Part shown: piece by piece, positions 44,900 to 52,830 of the stretch | Position numbering within the stretch: the first letter of the stretch is position 1 | How the letters are laid out: the number at the start of each line of letters is the position of its first letter | Assembly (NCBI GenBank): GCA_019695115.1 | Contig: JAIBAP010000003.1 | Location: forward strand, 62,001-126,000 | Direction: 5' to 3' | DNA length: 64,000 bases | From: Caldilineales bacterium | GTDB lineage: Bacteria; Chloroflexota; Anaerolineae; J102 | Notes under the pieces: model-generated | What the model was told of the DNA's origin: nothing | Databases searched by the model: none | Seen by the model: the letters and a program-made list of their open reading frames with translations, nothing else | Translations under genes and position numbers: made by a program

Positions 44900-45178
44900 A
44901 TGAATCCAAGAGTAGCGGCAGTGCGGGCCAATACCGATTTTTCGATTACGTTGGTGTTCACAAACGGGGAAGTGCGCCGCTTTGATGTCAAACCCTATTT
45001 GAACAAAGGTTTCTTCCGGGAATTGCAGGATATGGGCGCATTCCATTCAGTCCAGCCGTTTCTGGGAAGCATTCAGTGGCAGGGCGGGCAGGATTTTTGT
45101 CCGGATACACTGTACGAAGATAGCGCACCCGAGGTTGGCGGGCTTGAGCCAATGCCTCATGAGAGGATCGCCGCCTGA
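44900..45178 (+). CDS. DUF2442 family protein
   Basis: Predicted 92-residue protein. NFSITLVFTNGEVRRFDVKPYL-like strands (here TDFSITLVFTNGEVRRFDVK) and SVQPFLGSIQWQGGQDFCPDTLYEDS match the DUF2442 fold, a family often found in toxin-antitoxin-like pairs. ATG 44900 has AGGAG at good spacing. No toxin partner lies beside it. It sits between an intact methyltransferase and a methyltransferase remnant, so it probably arrived by insertion or recombination. Confidence 0.85.
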   Translation: MNPRVAAVRANTDFSITLVFTNGEVRRFDVKPYLNKGFFRELQDMGAFHSVQPFLGSIQWQGGQDFCPDTLYEDSAPEVGGLEPMPHERIAA

Positions 45179-45199
45179 TTCCGTTGCGGCAGCGTCCAG

Positions 45200-45289
45200 T
45201 TTCAGACCGATGGCCGGACGCAGTTCGCATATGAGACGCATCTGTTTTGTGGACGGATGGAGCTGATTGGCAGGCGGTTCATTTCACAC
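45200..45289 (+). pseudogene. C-terminal remnant of a second methyltransferase
   Basis: Translation of this stretch gives FQTDGRTQFAYETHLFCGRM and then ELIGRRF, closely matching the last residues of the intact methyltransferase (FQAEGRVQFAYETEVYAGQM). No start or catalytic motif remains. The remnant is separated from the intact gene by the DUF2442 gene. Confidence 0.7.
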
Positions 45290-45310
45290 TTCGCAATCCG
45301 AAATCCGCAA
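45290..45310. repeat. short 7-bp array TTCGCAA/TCCGAAA/TCCGCAA
   Basis: Three heptamers of the same family as 5181-5208 and 10472-10520, again upstream of a plus-strand gene, but here before the promoter rather than after it. Confidence 0.8.
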
Positions 45311-45334
45311 TCGACTCCACACACCAATTGTCGT

Positions 45335-45364
45335 TTGGCCTCCAAAGAGATTGAGGGGTAAAAT
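45335..45364 (+). promoter_or_regulatory. promoter of the MFS transporter gene
   Basis: TTGGCC (45335-45340), 18 bases, TAAAAT (45359-45364). The leader to ATG 45402 is about 30 bases. Confidence 0.55.
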
Positions 45365-45401
45365 ACAGGAGTCGCCGCCAATTCACAGAGGGGGAACTAA
45401 A

Positions 45402-46664
45402 ATGGCGTCTACTCCACAGCCGGCCGCAGCGCCAACTGGCGTCCTGCGCAGCCGGAACTACCAATTCTATATCCTCACTTTCATGGGCGTTGTCGCGCTC
45501 ATGGATCAGTATCTCACGACTGTCGAAAGCACGGCCATTCCCTATCTCCTGGCCGACTATCAGATCGAGGCCGCTGATTTCGCCAGCCTGAAGGCCCGCT
45601 TTCTGATCATCACCTTCTTCGTATTTGCGCTCAACGCCCTCAACGATCTGTTCGGGCGCAAACCGGCCATCCTGGTCTTGATCCTATTGATGGGACTGTC
45701 TTCACTGGCGCTTGTTTTCTTGACGCCCACTCTGCTGCTGTTTATGACCTTCTATGCCCTGGCCATGTTCGCCACCGTGTCGAACATGTGGACCATCGCG
45801 GTGGGTGAAGAGTCGCCAGGTCAGAAGCGGGCGCGCTACACGGCGATCGTTTTCGCCATCGGTCTGCTACCGGTACAGGCTTATTTGCCGCTGATCCTGG
45901 TGCAGCGACTGGGGTTGAACTGGCGCTGGACATACGGGGTTGCGTTCATCCTCCTGATACCGGCCCTGGGGCTGTGGCTGTTCATGAAGGAAACCGGACG
46001 CTACCGCCAGATCAGGACGGAGCGCAAGACAAGGCCGGCCTGGCGCGACCTGACCGGGTTGGGCAAGCTGGAGCGGGCAGACCTGCGCTACGTCGTCCTG
46101 GCCGCAGCCGTTGGCCTTGGCGTGCTGGTGGCCATCACGCTGGCGTTCTGGTCGGGCTACTTCTTTATGAAGGTGCGCGGGTACACACTGGCGGGGTGGT
46201 CGTCTGTTTTCTTTGGCATTCTGGCCTTTCAGATCGTGGGCAGTCTGAGCGGCGGTTGGCTGATGGACCGGGTGGGGCGGAATCGCCTGTTCATCGCTGG
46301 CGGCCTGGGCATGAGCGTGATGCTGGCTTCCTTTGGCTTCCTCCCTCCGGCGCTGCTTCCCTTCGTCTGCGCGGCAACCGGCTTCCCCATCGGGATCGTC
46401 TCGACCTGGCTCGTGGTCTACATCCCTGAGATCTTCCCGACCGAGCGGCGTGGCGTCTGCGTAGGCTGGGTGATGTCGCTGGTGCGCCTGTCCTATGTGG
46501 TTGGGCCGGCCCTGGCGGCGCTGCTGCTGCGGCGCTTCCCCACCATGGAAGGGTTCTGGGTTGCGGCCGGGTTGGTCATGCTGGTCCCGGTCGCCATCGT
46601 CTTCTTCGTGCGGCCCTTCGAGACGCGCGGCCTGGAGTTGGAGGCAATTGCCGCGCGGCGATGA
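45402..46664 (+). CDS. major facilitator superfamily transporter
   Basis: Predicted 420-residue transporter with 12 hydrophobic helices. The loop between helices 2 and 3 reads ALNDLFGRKPAILV, and its counterpart in the second half is GGWLMDRVGRNRLFI, the paired MFS motif A sequences. IPEIFPTERRGVCVGWVMSLVRL resembles the sugar/organic-acid (SP or AAHS-like) branches. ATG 45402 has GAGGGGG upstream. The substrate is unknown. A strong hairpin follows about 70 bases after the stop. Confidence 0.9.
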   Translation: MASTPQPAAAPTGVLRSRNYQFYILTFMGVVALMDQYLTTVESTAIPYLLADYQIEAADFASLKARFLIITFFVFALNALNDLFGRKPAILVLILLMGLSSLALVFLTPTLLLFMTFYALAMFATVSNMWTIAVGEESPGQKRARYTAIVFAIGLLPVQAYLPLILVQRLGLNWRWTYGVAFILLIPALGLWLFMKETGRYRQIRTERKTRPAWRDLTGLGKLERADLRYVVLAAAVGLGVLVAITLAFWSGYFFMKVRGYTLAGWSSVFFGILAFQIVGSLSGGWLMDRVGRNRLFIAGGLGMSVMLASFGFLPPALLPFVCAATGFPIGIVSTWLVVYIPEIFPTERRGVCVGWVMSLVRLSYVVGPALAALLLRRFPTMEGFWVAAGLVMLVPVAIVFFVRPFETRGLELEAIAARR

Positions 46665-46736
46665 ACAGCGACGACTGACCAAGGACCGGGGACGAAGAGA
46701 ATCGCCAGATCAGTGCTGCGTCTGGGCCAGACGCGA

Positions 46737-46774
46737 ACAGAGATGCCAACTTTCTGGAAAGTTGGCATCTCTGT
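46737..46774. terminator. 18-bp perfect hairpin after the MFS gene, possible terminator
   Basis: ACAGAGATGCCAACTTTC (46737-46754) and its exact complement (46757-46774) are separated by two bases. T-rich DNA (TTTTTGATAATTTTTTG) begins 7 bases later. It could terminate MFS transcription, or be one of the dispersed palindromes that use the same space. Confidence 0.6.
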
Positions 46775-46884
46775 CCGCGATTTTTGATAATTTTTTGATA
46801 GTTGTCTGCTACGATAGCCCTAAATCGATGCTTCCAGACCGAATATCCAGCGACAACAGTCGGGGGCAATAAGGGAGATGGACA

Positions 46885-46920
46885 GACCGGGCCGGGATCG
46901 ACCAACATCCCGGCCCGGTC
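46885..46920. repeat. 14-bp perfect GC palindrome in the uvrD upstream region
   Basis: GACCGGGCCGGGAT (46885-46898) and ATCCCGGCCCGGTC (46907-46920) flank eight bases. A TAAAAT hexamer at 46972-46977 is the best -10 candidate for the helicase gene. The remainder of the 46665-47082 gap shows no gene. Confidence 0.85.
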
Positions 46921-47082
46921 GCGTCACCGCAGGGCGCCATTTGGCCGGCGCCGAAAACGCCCCGCCTATGGTAAAATACCTCTGCCCTTTGACAACTGAG
47001 ACCCATCCCTCTTTCCGTGCCGCCACCCTTTGGCAACGACGGCGCACGGAACTTTACTTTTTCGCTGGCAGGTAGTTTCACT

Positions 47083-50000
47083 ATGACTCAATCACCCTGG
47101 CTGGATTCACTGAACGAACGACAGCTCGAAGCGGTCACACACCGGGCCTCCCCCCTCCTTGTCCTAGCCGGCCCCGGCAGCGGCAAAACTCGCATCCTCA
47201 CCCATCGCATCGCCTGGCTCATCCGGGAAAAAGGGGCGCGCCCCGAACAGATCCTGGCGGTGACCTTCACCAATCGGGCAGCCGAAGAAATGCGCGAGCG
47301 GCTGGCCTCACTCTTGGGCGACGAGGCCGGCCGTGTCTGGATCTACACCTTTCACGCCGCGGCAGTGCGCATCTTGCGGCGCTTCGGCGCCGCCATCGAC
47401 ATCGACCCTGGCTTCGCCATCCTCGATGAAGACGAACAGCGCCATGTCCTCAACCGCGTCCTCGGCCAGCTCGACCTCAGCCGTGAGGTCTTTCCCACCG
47501 GCCAGATCCTCGGCTATCTCGCCCGCTGCAAAAATGCCCTTCTCGACCCGGCCAACGCCGCCAACGAGCGCGATGAAGGCTACGCTCGCATCGCCGACGC
47601 CTACCAATCCTGGCTGCGCGAACGCAATGCCCTTGATTTCGACGACCTCATCCACCATGCCGTCCTCTTGCTGCGCCAGAACGAGGAGGTGCGCCAGCAC
47701 TACCGGCGCACACTCGTTCATGTCCTGGTGGACGAATACCAGGACATCGACGGCGCCCAGTACGAACTGCTCAAACTACTGGCGCCGGTGAGCAGCAGCA
47801 TCACCATCGTCGCCGATGACGACCAGTCGATCTACGGCTGGCGTGGGGCCAACCCCAGGCTGATCGATGACTTCAGCGACCGCTATCGCCCGCACATCGT
47901 CAAACTCGACACCAGCTACCGCTGCCCACCCAACATCCTCTACGGCGCCCAACGGTTGATCACCCACCAGCGCAGCCAGGAACGCCAACGCTTCATGCGC
48001 AGCGAAAAGGAGGGGGAAGCGCCGATCTACCATTACATCTTCAACGACCTGGCCCAGGAAAAACGCTGGCTGACGACACTGGTGCGCCGGCTGATCGACG
48101 AGCGCGGCTACAAACCCGGCGACATCGCCATCCTCTACCGCACGCACCAGTTGGGCGACTCTACCGAGCAGGCGTTGACCGAGGTCGGCTTCCAAGTCCA
48201 ACGCCTGCACAAAGACAGCTTTTTCGACCTGCCCGAACCACGCGAGATCGTCCGCTTTTTGCAGGTCATGCGCGCGCTCAGCGAAGAAAACTTCACCGCC
48301 GCCGTCAACTACCCACTCCGGCAGATCGACGAATTGACCATGATCCAATTGCGCCGATTGGCCGAGGCGCGTGGCTGCGACCTGGTCGAAGTGGCCCGCC
48401 GGCCGCACGAGTTCCCCGAACTCAGCCCCCTCACCCGCGCCCACCTGCACAACTTCCTGCAATGGGTGGACGCCCTCCCCGCCGCCGATGCCGAGGCGAC
48501 AACGGCCGTGCGCTCGCTCTTCCAACTACTGGAACAACTGCGGTCGCCCTGGCGCGGGGACGACAGCGGCCAAATCGAAGACCTGATCGCCTTCACCGAC
48601 TATGGCGCCGAGGCGCAAACGCTGGCGACCGCCATCGCCGAGTATCGCCCGATCTTCATCGTCCACCCCGCCACTCTCGACGGCCACGCCGCCGCCGCCA
48701 TCCTCCACCATGCCTTGCTGAGCTATCTGGATGCGGAGGCGCGCACCCTGACATTCGACGAACTCCGACCCGCCGCCCTGCCGCCCGCCGCCGTCGTCAT
48801 CACCCTGGGCGACTCCGCCCCCGACCTGCCGCAAACCATCCTCAGCGTTGGCAGCGGCGATGGGCCGGTGGGCCTCGCCCTGGCGGCCTGGCGTCTGGCC
48901 CAGACCCTTCTCGTCGGCTATGAAACGCTGCACAAAGGCGTCTTTGTCGTCTACGATGTCGAGACCACCGGCACCCATGCCCGTCGCGACGAGATCATCG
49001 AGCTTGCCGCCGCCCGTTATCACGACCAACGCCCTGCCGACGAGGGCTTCCGTAGCTTCGTCCGCCCCGAACGCGGCTACATCCCCCCTGCCGCCACCCA
49101 GGTGCACAACATCCGTTTCGAGGAGGTGGCCGACAGCCCCGCCATCGCCGACGTCCTGCCCCGATTTCTCGACTACGTGGGGCAGGATACGGTGGTCGGC
49201 CACAACATCGCCCGCTTCGACAACCGCTTCATCGACCGCGCCCGCGGTCTCGGCCCCGACCGGCGTGGCTTCAACCCGCACTATGTGGACACCCTGCGCC
49301 TGGCCCGGCGCCTGCTCCCCGGCGAAGAGCGACACTCACTCGAGGCCGTGCGCCGCGGCCTGGGCCTGAGCGAGGGCGTGAACCACCGCGCCGAGCGCGA
49401 TGTGGAGCAAACGGCCGAGGTTTTCTTCGCCCTGGTGCACCGCCTGCTGGCCGAAAAGGAGCGCGAAGCCCTGGCCGAGGCCCTGCCCCTGGTCGCCCTG
49501 GCGAATTCGACCCTGGACATACCCGCCGGCAGCGAACAACGCGCCCTACTGGATGGCGCCGCCCGCATGTTGGCGGCCGGGCGCGGGCAACCGCTGTTGG
49601 ATGACCTGCTGGCCACCCTCCCCGCCCCCCTGCAAGCCCCGGCCCAGGCGCAGGCGCTGACCCTGGCCGGCCATGAACCGCCCACAACCGACGAGGATGC
49701 AGCCTGGGCCGATTTGCAGCAAGCCTTCGCCGCCCATCTCGATGCCTTCCGCCGCTACAGCAGCGACCGTTCGTTGACAGCATTCATCGACTACCAGGCC
49801 CTGCTCACCAGCCTGGACACCGAAGCCCACACCCAGGACGAAGACCGGATCACGTTGATGACCCTGCACAACGCCAAAGGCTCTGAGTTCCCGGTCGTGA
49901 TCATTACCGGCGTCGAACACGAACATCTGCCGCTGTGGCGCGCCCTCGACGACGCCGAGCAGATGGCCGAGGAGCGCCGCGTCTTCTATGTGGGCCTGAC

Positions 50001-50151
50001 GCGCGCCCAAGAAGCCGTCTATCTCTTCTCTGTGCGCGACCGCGAGGACGGCTTCAACCGCTCCCCCTCGCGTTTCACCTTCGAGATCCCCTCCCCCTAC
50101 ATCCGCCACTTCAACGTCGACGCCCAAAACCGGATGCGGGAGATGAAATAA
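47083..50151 (+). CDS. UvrD-family helicase with an internal DEDDh exonuclease domain
   Basis: Predicted 1022-residue superfamily 1A helicase. N-terminal motifs: Q motif LNERQLEAVTH, Walker A AGPGSGKT (29-36), motif Ia AVTFTNRAAEEM, motif II LVDEYQD (216-221), motif III ADDDQSIYGWRGA. The C-terminal motifs are displaced: TLMTLHNAKGSEFPVV and EERRVFYVGLTRAQ lie at about 923-976. Between them, about 618-790 is a complete DnaQ-type 3'-5' exonuclease (VVYDVETTG, VVGHNIARFDNRF, HRAERDVEQT). A further ~100-residue segment (about 515-615) is unassigned. The protein could unwind and degrade DNA in repair. ATG 47083 is chosen as the start of the helicase fold. Confidence 0.93.
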   Translation: MTQSPWLDSLNERQLEAVTHRASPLLVLAGPGSGKTRILTHRIAWLIREKGARPEQILAVTFTNRAAEEMRERLASLLGDEAGRVWIYTFHAAAVRILRRFGAAIDIDPGFAILDEDEQRHVLNRVLGQLDLSREVFPTGQILGYLARCKNALLDPANAANERDEGYARIADAYQSWLRERNALDFDDLIHHAVLLLRQNEEVRQHYRRTLVHVLVDEYQDIDGAQYELLKLLAPVSSSITIVADDDQSIYGWRGANPRLIDDFSDRYRPHIVKLDTSYRCPPNILYGAQRLITHQRSQERQRFMRSEKEGEAPIYHYIFNDLAQEKRWLTTLVRRLIDERGYKPGDIAILYRTHQLGDSTEQALTEVGFQVQRLHKDSFFDLPEPREIVRFLQVMRALSEENFTAAVNYPLRQIDELTMIQLRRLAEARGCDLVEVARRPHEFPELSPLTRAHLHNFLQWVDALPAADAEATTAVRSLFQLLEQLRSPWRGDDSGQIEDLIAFTDYGAEAQTLATAIAEYRPIFIVHPATLDGHAAAAILHHALLSYLDAEARTLTFDELRPAALPPAAVVITLGDSAPDLPQTILSVGSGDGPVGLALAAWRLAQTLLVGYETLHKGVFVVYDVETTGTHARRDEIIELAAARYHDQRPADEGFRSFVRPERGYIPPAATQVHNIRFEEVADSPAIADVLPRFLDYVGQDTVVGHNIARFDNRFIDRARGLGPDRRGFNPHYVDTLRLARRLLPGEERHSLEAVRRGLGLSEGVNHRAERDVEQTAEVFFALVHRLLAEKEREALAEALPLVALANSTLDIPAGSEQRALLDGAARMLAAGRGQPLLDDLLATLPAPLQAPAQAQALTLAGHEPPTTDEDAAWADLQQAFAAHLDAFRRYSSDRSLTAFIDYQALLTSLDTEAHTQDEDRITLMTLHNAKGSEFPVVIITGVEHEHLPLWRALDDAEQMAEERRVFYVGLTRAQEAVYLFSVRDREDGFNRSPSRFTFEIPSPYIRHFNVDAQNRMREMK

Positions 50152-50642
50152 CCCGACCCCAGGCGCTGCCCTGCGCCCCGCCGGTCGCCCTCCACCTGTG
50201 CGAGCGACGATGGCGCCGCCAGGAGCAGGATGGCCCCGGTCAGAGCCGCGTCCTCGCCCACGTTGACGCCGGTGGTATGCGCCCGCCACACCAGCCCGGC
50301 CAGAAACAGACACACAAAGGCATACAGCGCCTGCTCGCGCTCACCCTCGATCTTGCCCGACGCAAACGAAAAAGCGGCCGGCAGGGCGATGACCGTGAGG
50401 ATGCCGTAGAGGATGTGCATGGCCGGCCGGACGAGCACGGCATCGCGGTTCAGGAACAGCCACATATACGCGCCCACCAGCCCCTGCGCGATCAGCAGGA
50501 GTTCGCCGACGAGCAACAAACCGCGATAGCTGGCATCGACGCTGCGGTGCTGCCGCCAGCGCCACAGGCCCCACACCCCGGCGATGAGCATGAACAAAAG
50601 CGCAGAATTACCGATCCGGACATGAAATTGGTCGATTGGCAT
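50097..50642 (-). CDS. four-helix membrane protein
   Basis: Predicted 181-residue membrane protein of unknown function with four or five helices (ALLFMLIAGVWGLW; LLLVGELLLIAQGLVGAYMWLF; HILYGILTVIALPAAFSFAS; YAFVCLFLAGLVW). AMHILYGILTVIALP resembles cytochrome-b561-like or DUF-type small heme-associated membrane proteins, but no clear heme ligand set is assigned. ATG 50642 has AAGGAA upstream. The last 55 bases overlap the 3' end of the convergent helicase gene, so the tail residues may be a recent extension. Confidence 0.75.
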   Translation of the reverse strand: MPIDQFHVRIGNSALLFMLIAGVWGLWRWRQHRSVDASYRGLLLVGELLLIAQGLVGAYMWLFLNRDAVLVRPAMHILYGILTVIALPAAFSFASGKIEGEREQALYAFVCLFLAGLVWRAHTTGVNVGEDAALTGAILLLAAPSSLAQVEGDRRGAGQRLGSGYFISRIRFWASTLKWRM

Positions 50643-50657
50643 CAAAAAATTCCTTCA

Positions 50658-50678
50658 ACACGGAACACGGAACACGGA
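50658..50678. repeat. short 7-bp array ACACGGA (3 units)
   Basis: Three perfect heptamers in the 43-base gap between the metallopeptidase and membrane-protein genes. The same unit ends the array at 39140-39286, and its reverse complement forms the ligA-upstream arrays. Confidence 0.85.
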
Positions 50679-50685
50679 ACACTCC

Positions 50686-51072
50686 TCAATACCCCAACCT
50701 CTGCAACTGCCCCTCATCCAGGCCGAAATGGTGGCCGATCTCGTGCAAGACCGTGCGGCGCACCTGATCCTGGATGGCTTCGGCGGTGCGATGGTAACGC
50801 ACCATCGGGTACATGAAGATCGTGATCCGGTCGGGCAGGATGAGGTTGTAACCCTGTGTGCGCCCGGTGAGGGGGATGCCCTCGTAGAGGCCATACAACG
50901 CCTCGCCGGGGCGCATGCGCATGGCCTGACGCTGGGCCGGGCTGGGCCATTCCGCCACCGTCACGGCCACATTTTCCATGCGCTGGGCAATGGCCGGGGG
51001 CAGGGTGGTCAGGGCGGCTTCGACCAGTTCGGCGAAGGCGTCGAGGCTGAGGGGGGCGGGGACTTCGGGCAT
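50686..51072 (-). CDS. Zincin_1-type metallopeptidase
   Basis: Predicted 128-residue minimal zinc metallopeptidase. The C-terminus carries VLHEIGHHFGLDE (His110, Glu111, His114), matching the small 'metallopeptidase family protein' group, and ILPDRITIFMYPMVRYHRT precedes it as in that family. Relatives are short cytosolic proteins of unknown substrate. ATG 51072 gives the usual family length; the frame upstream is low-complexity. It is cotranscribed with the membrane-protein gene that follows. Confidence 0.9.
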   Translation of the reverse strand: MPEVPAPLSLDAFAELVEAALTTLPPAIAQRMENVAVTVAEWPSPAQRQAMRMRPGEALYGLYEGIPLTGRTQGYNLILPDRITIFMYPMVRYHRTAEAIQDQVRRTVLHEIGHHFGLDEGQLQRLGY

Positions 51073-51296
51073 GGGAGTGAGGAGAGCAGGGGAGTGAGGG
51101 GAGAGTATCACAGAAAGCCCCAACTCCCAAGCCCCACCTCACCCCGCTTCTGCCGCCCGCGCGATTGTTGTCGATATTTCTTGGTCTTTCTATAGACAAA
51201 AGTGTGACAAAATACTGAAGCCCGTCAGATTGATGTGCTATGATCGCCGTACTACCTCACTCGACCGCACATCTCCCCCTGATTGCACACCCAACC

Positions 51297-52211
51297 ATGA
51301 AAGGCAAACACGTTCTCATCTCCGGCGGCACCTCCGGCATCGGCAGGGCCACGGCCCTGGCCCTGGCCCACCAGGGCGCCGTCGTCACCATCATCGGCCG
51401 GAACGAGCACAAAAGCCGGGAAACGGTGGACGCCATCCGCGCCCAGACCGGCAACCCGCAAGTGGCCTACCTGCTGGCCGACCTCTCCTCCACAGCCCAG
51501 ACCCTGGCCGCCGCCCAGGAATTCAGGCGCCAACACGATCGCCTGGACGTGCTGATCAACAACGCCGGGGCCATCTTCTTTGCCCGCGGCGAGAGTGCGG
51601 ATGGGATCGAAAACACCTTCGCCCTCAACCATCTGGTCGGCTACTTCCTGCTGACCCAACAATTGCTCGACCTCCTGCGTCAGAGCGCCCCCGCCCGCAT
51701 CATCAATGTCTCTTCAGGCGCGCACGAGGCCGCGAAGATGGCTTGGGACGACCTCGAACTGCGTTCCGGCTACTCCGGCTTCCGCGCCTATGCCCAGTCC
51801 AAGCTGGCCAATGTCCTCTTCACCTACGAACTGGCCCGGCGGCTGCACGGAACCGATGTGACCGTGAATGCCTTGCATCCTGGTGTGATCGCCACCAACT
51901 TCGGCGCCACCAACAACAATCGTTTCTTCCAACTGGGTCAGAAGCTGTTCAAGCCTTTCCTGACCAGCGTGGACAAAGGCGCTGCCACCAGCGTCTTCCT
52001 GGCCTCCGCCGCCGAGGTGGAGGGCGTGACCAGCAAATATTTCCAGGATAAGCGCGCCCGATCCTCGGCGCCGGCCAGCGACGACGAAGCCAGCCAGCGA
52101 CGCCTGTGGCAGATGAGCGAGGACCTGTTGGCCCCGTTCCTGGAGCGCCCTGCACCTGCCGTTTTCGCGCCAACGGCCGCCCCCCTCCCTACCGCCCTGG
52201 CTCCGATCTGA
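51297..52211 (+). CDS. short-chain dehydrogenase/reductase, retinol-dehydrogenase-like
   Basis: Predicted 304-residue SDR. The cofactor motif is SGGTSGIG (residues 9-16), then NNAGAIFF, the catalytic serine region IINVSSGAHEA and the YAQSK catalytic Tyr-Lys pair. ENTFALNHLVGYFLLTQQLLDLL and HPGVIATNFG are typical of the retinol-dehydrogenase-like branch. The C-terminal ~40 residues are Ala/Pro-rich and atypical. ATG 51297 is chosen because the Rossmann fold begins there. A TATGAT hexamer at 51239-51244 is a possible -10. The DUF427 gene follows 4 bases after the stop. Confidence 0.9.
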   Translation: MKGKHVLISGGTSGIGRATALALAHQGAVVTIIGRNEHKSRETVDAIRAQTGNPQVAYLLADLSSTAQTLAAAQEFRRQHDRLDVLINNAGAIFFARGESADGIENTFALNHLVGYFLLTQQLLDLLRQSAPARIINVSSGAHEAAKMAWDDLELRSGYSGFRAYAQSKLANVLFTYELARRLHGTDVTVNALHPGVIATNFGATNNNRFFQLGQKLFKPFLTSVDKGAATSVFLASAAEVEGVTSKYFQDKRARSSAPASDDEASQRRLWQMSEDLLAPFLERPAPAVFAPTAAPLPTALAPI

Positions 52212-52215
52212 TCCG

Positions 52216-52713
52216 ATGATGAAACCACAACCCATCCCACCCCAACCCGGCCAGGAGTCTGTCTGGGACTATCCCCGCCCGCCCCGCTGCGAGCCGACGT
52301 CCAAACGGATCGTGGTCGTGTTTGCTGGCGTCACCATCGCCGACACGGTGGCGGCCAAACGTGTGCTCGAGACCAGCCACCCGCCCGTCTATTACATCCC
52401 CACCGCCGACATCGACATGCGCCACCTGCGCCGGGCCGCCGGCGGCTCAGTGTGCGAATGGAAGGGGCTGGCCGAGTATTATGATGTGGTGGTGGGGTCG
52501 CGGGTGGCCGAGCAGGCCGCCTGGGCCTATCCGCTACCGACGCCCGCCTTTGCGGCCATCGCCGGCCACCTGGCCTTTTATGCCGGCCTGATGGACGCCT
52601 GCACGGTGGCTGGCGAGCGGGTGCGGCCTCAGCCCGGCGGCTTCTATGGCGGCTGGATCACGAGCGACCTGGCCGGCCCCTTCAAGGGCGAGCCGGGGAG
52701 CATGGGCTGGTAG
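52216..52713 (+). CDS. DUF427 family protein
   Basis: Predicted 165-residue protein matching DUF427: ESVWDYPRPPRCEPTSKRIVVVFAGVTIADT, then LETSHPPVYYIPTADIDMRHLRRA and the ending RPQPGGFYGGWITSDLAGPFKGEPGSMGW. DUF427 proteins are small beta-rich proteins of unknown function, often encoded near redox enzymes. It starts 4 bases after the SDR stop, so the two are an operon. Confidence 0.92.
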   Translation: MMKPQPIPPQPGQESVWDYPRPPRCEPTSKRIVVVFAGVTIADTVAAKRVLETSHPPVYYIPTADIDMRHLRRAAGGSVCEWKGLAEYYDVVVGSRVAEQAAWAYPLPTPAFAAIAGHLAFYAGLMDACTVAGERVRPQPGGFYGGWITSDLAGPFKGEPGSMGW

Positions 52714-52757
52714 GCGACGCCAATTCCATCGCCGGCTGGCGTCGGAAGCAGAAGGGT

Positions 52758-52815
52758 GGGGTGTTGGATCGTAGATGGGCAGCGGAGGGCCGCTCCAGCC
52801 ACGAACCAACACCCC
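52758..52815. terminator. inverted repeat between convergent DUF427 and GH16 genes
   Basis: GGGGTGTTGG (52758-52767) and CCAACACCCC (52806-52815) form a perfect 10-bp stem with a 38-base interior. It may act as a bidirectional terminator; no T-run is present. Confidence 0.45.
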
Positions 52816-52830
52816 AAGAGGATCCACGCG

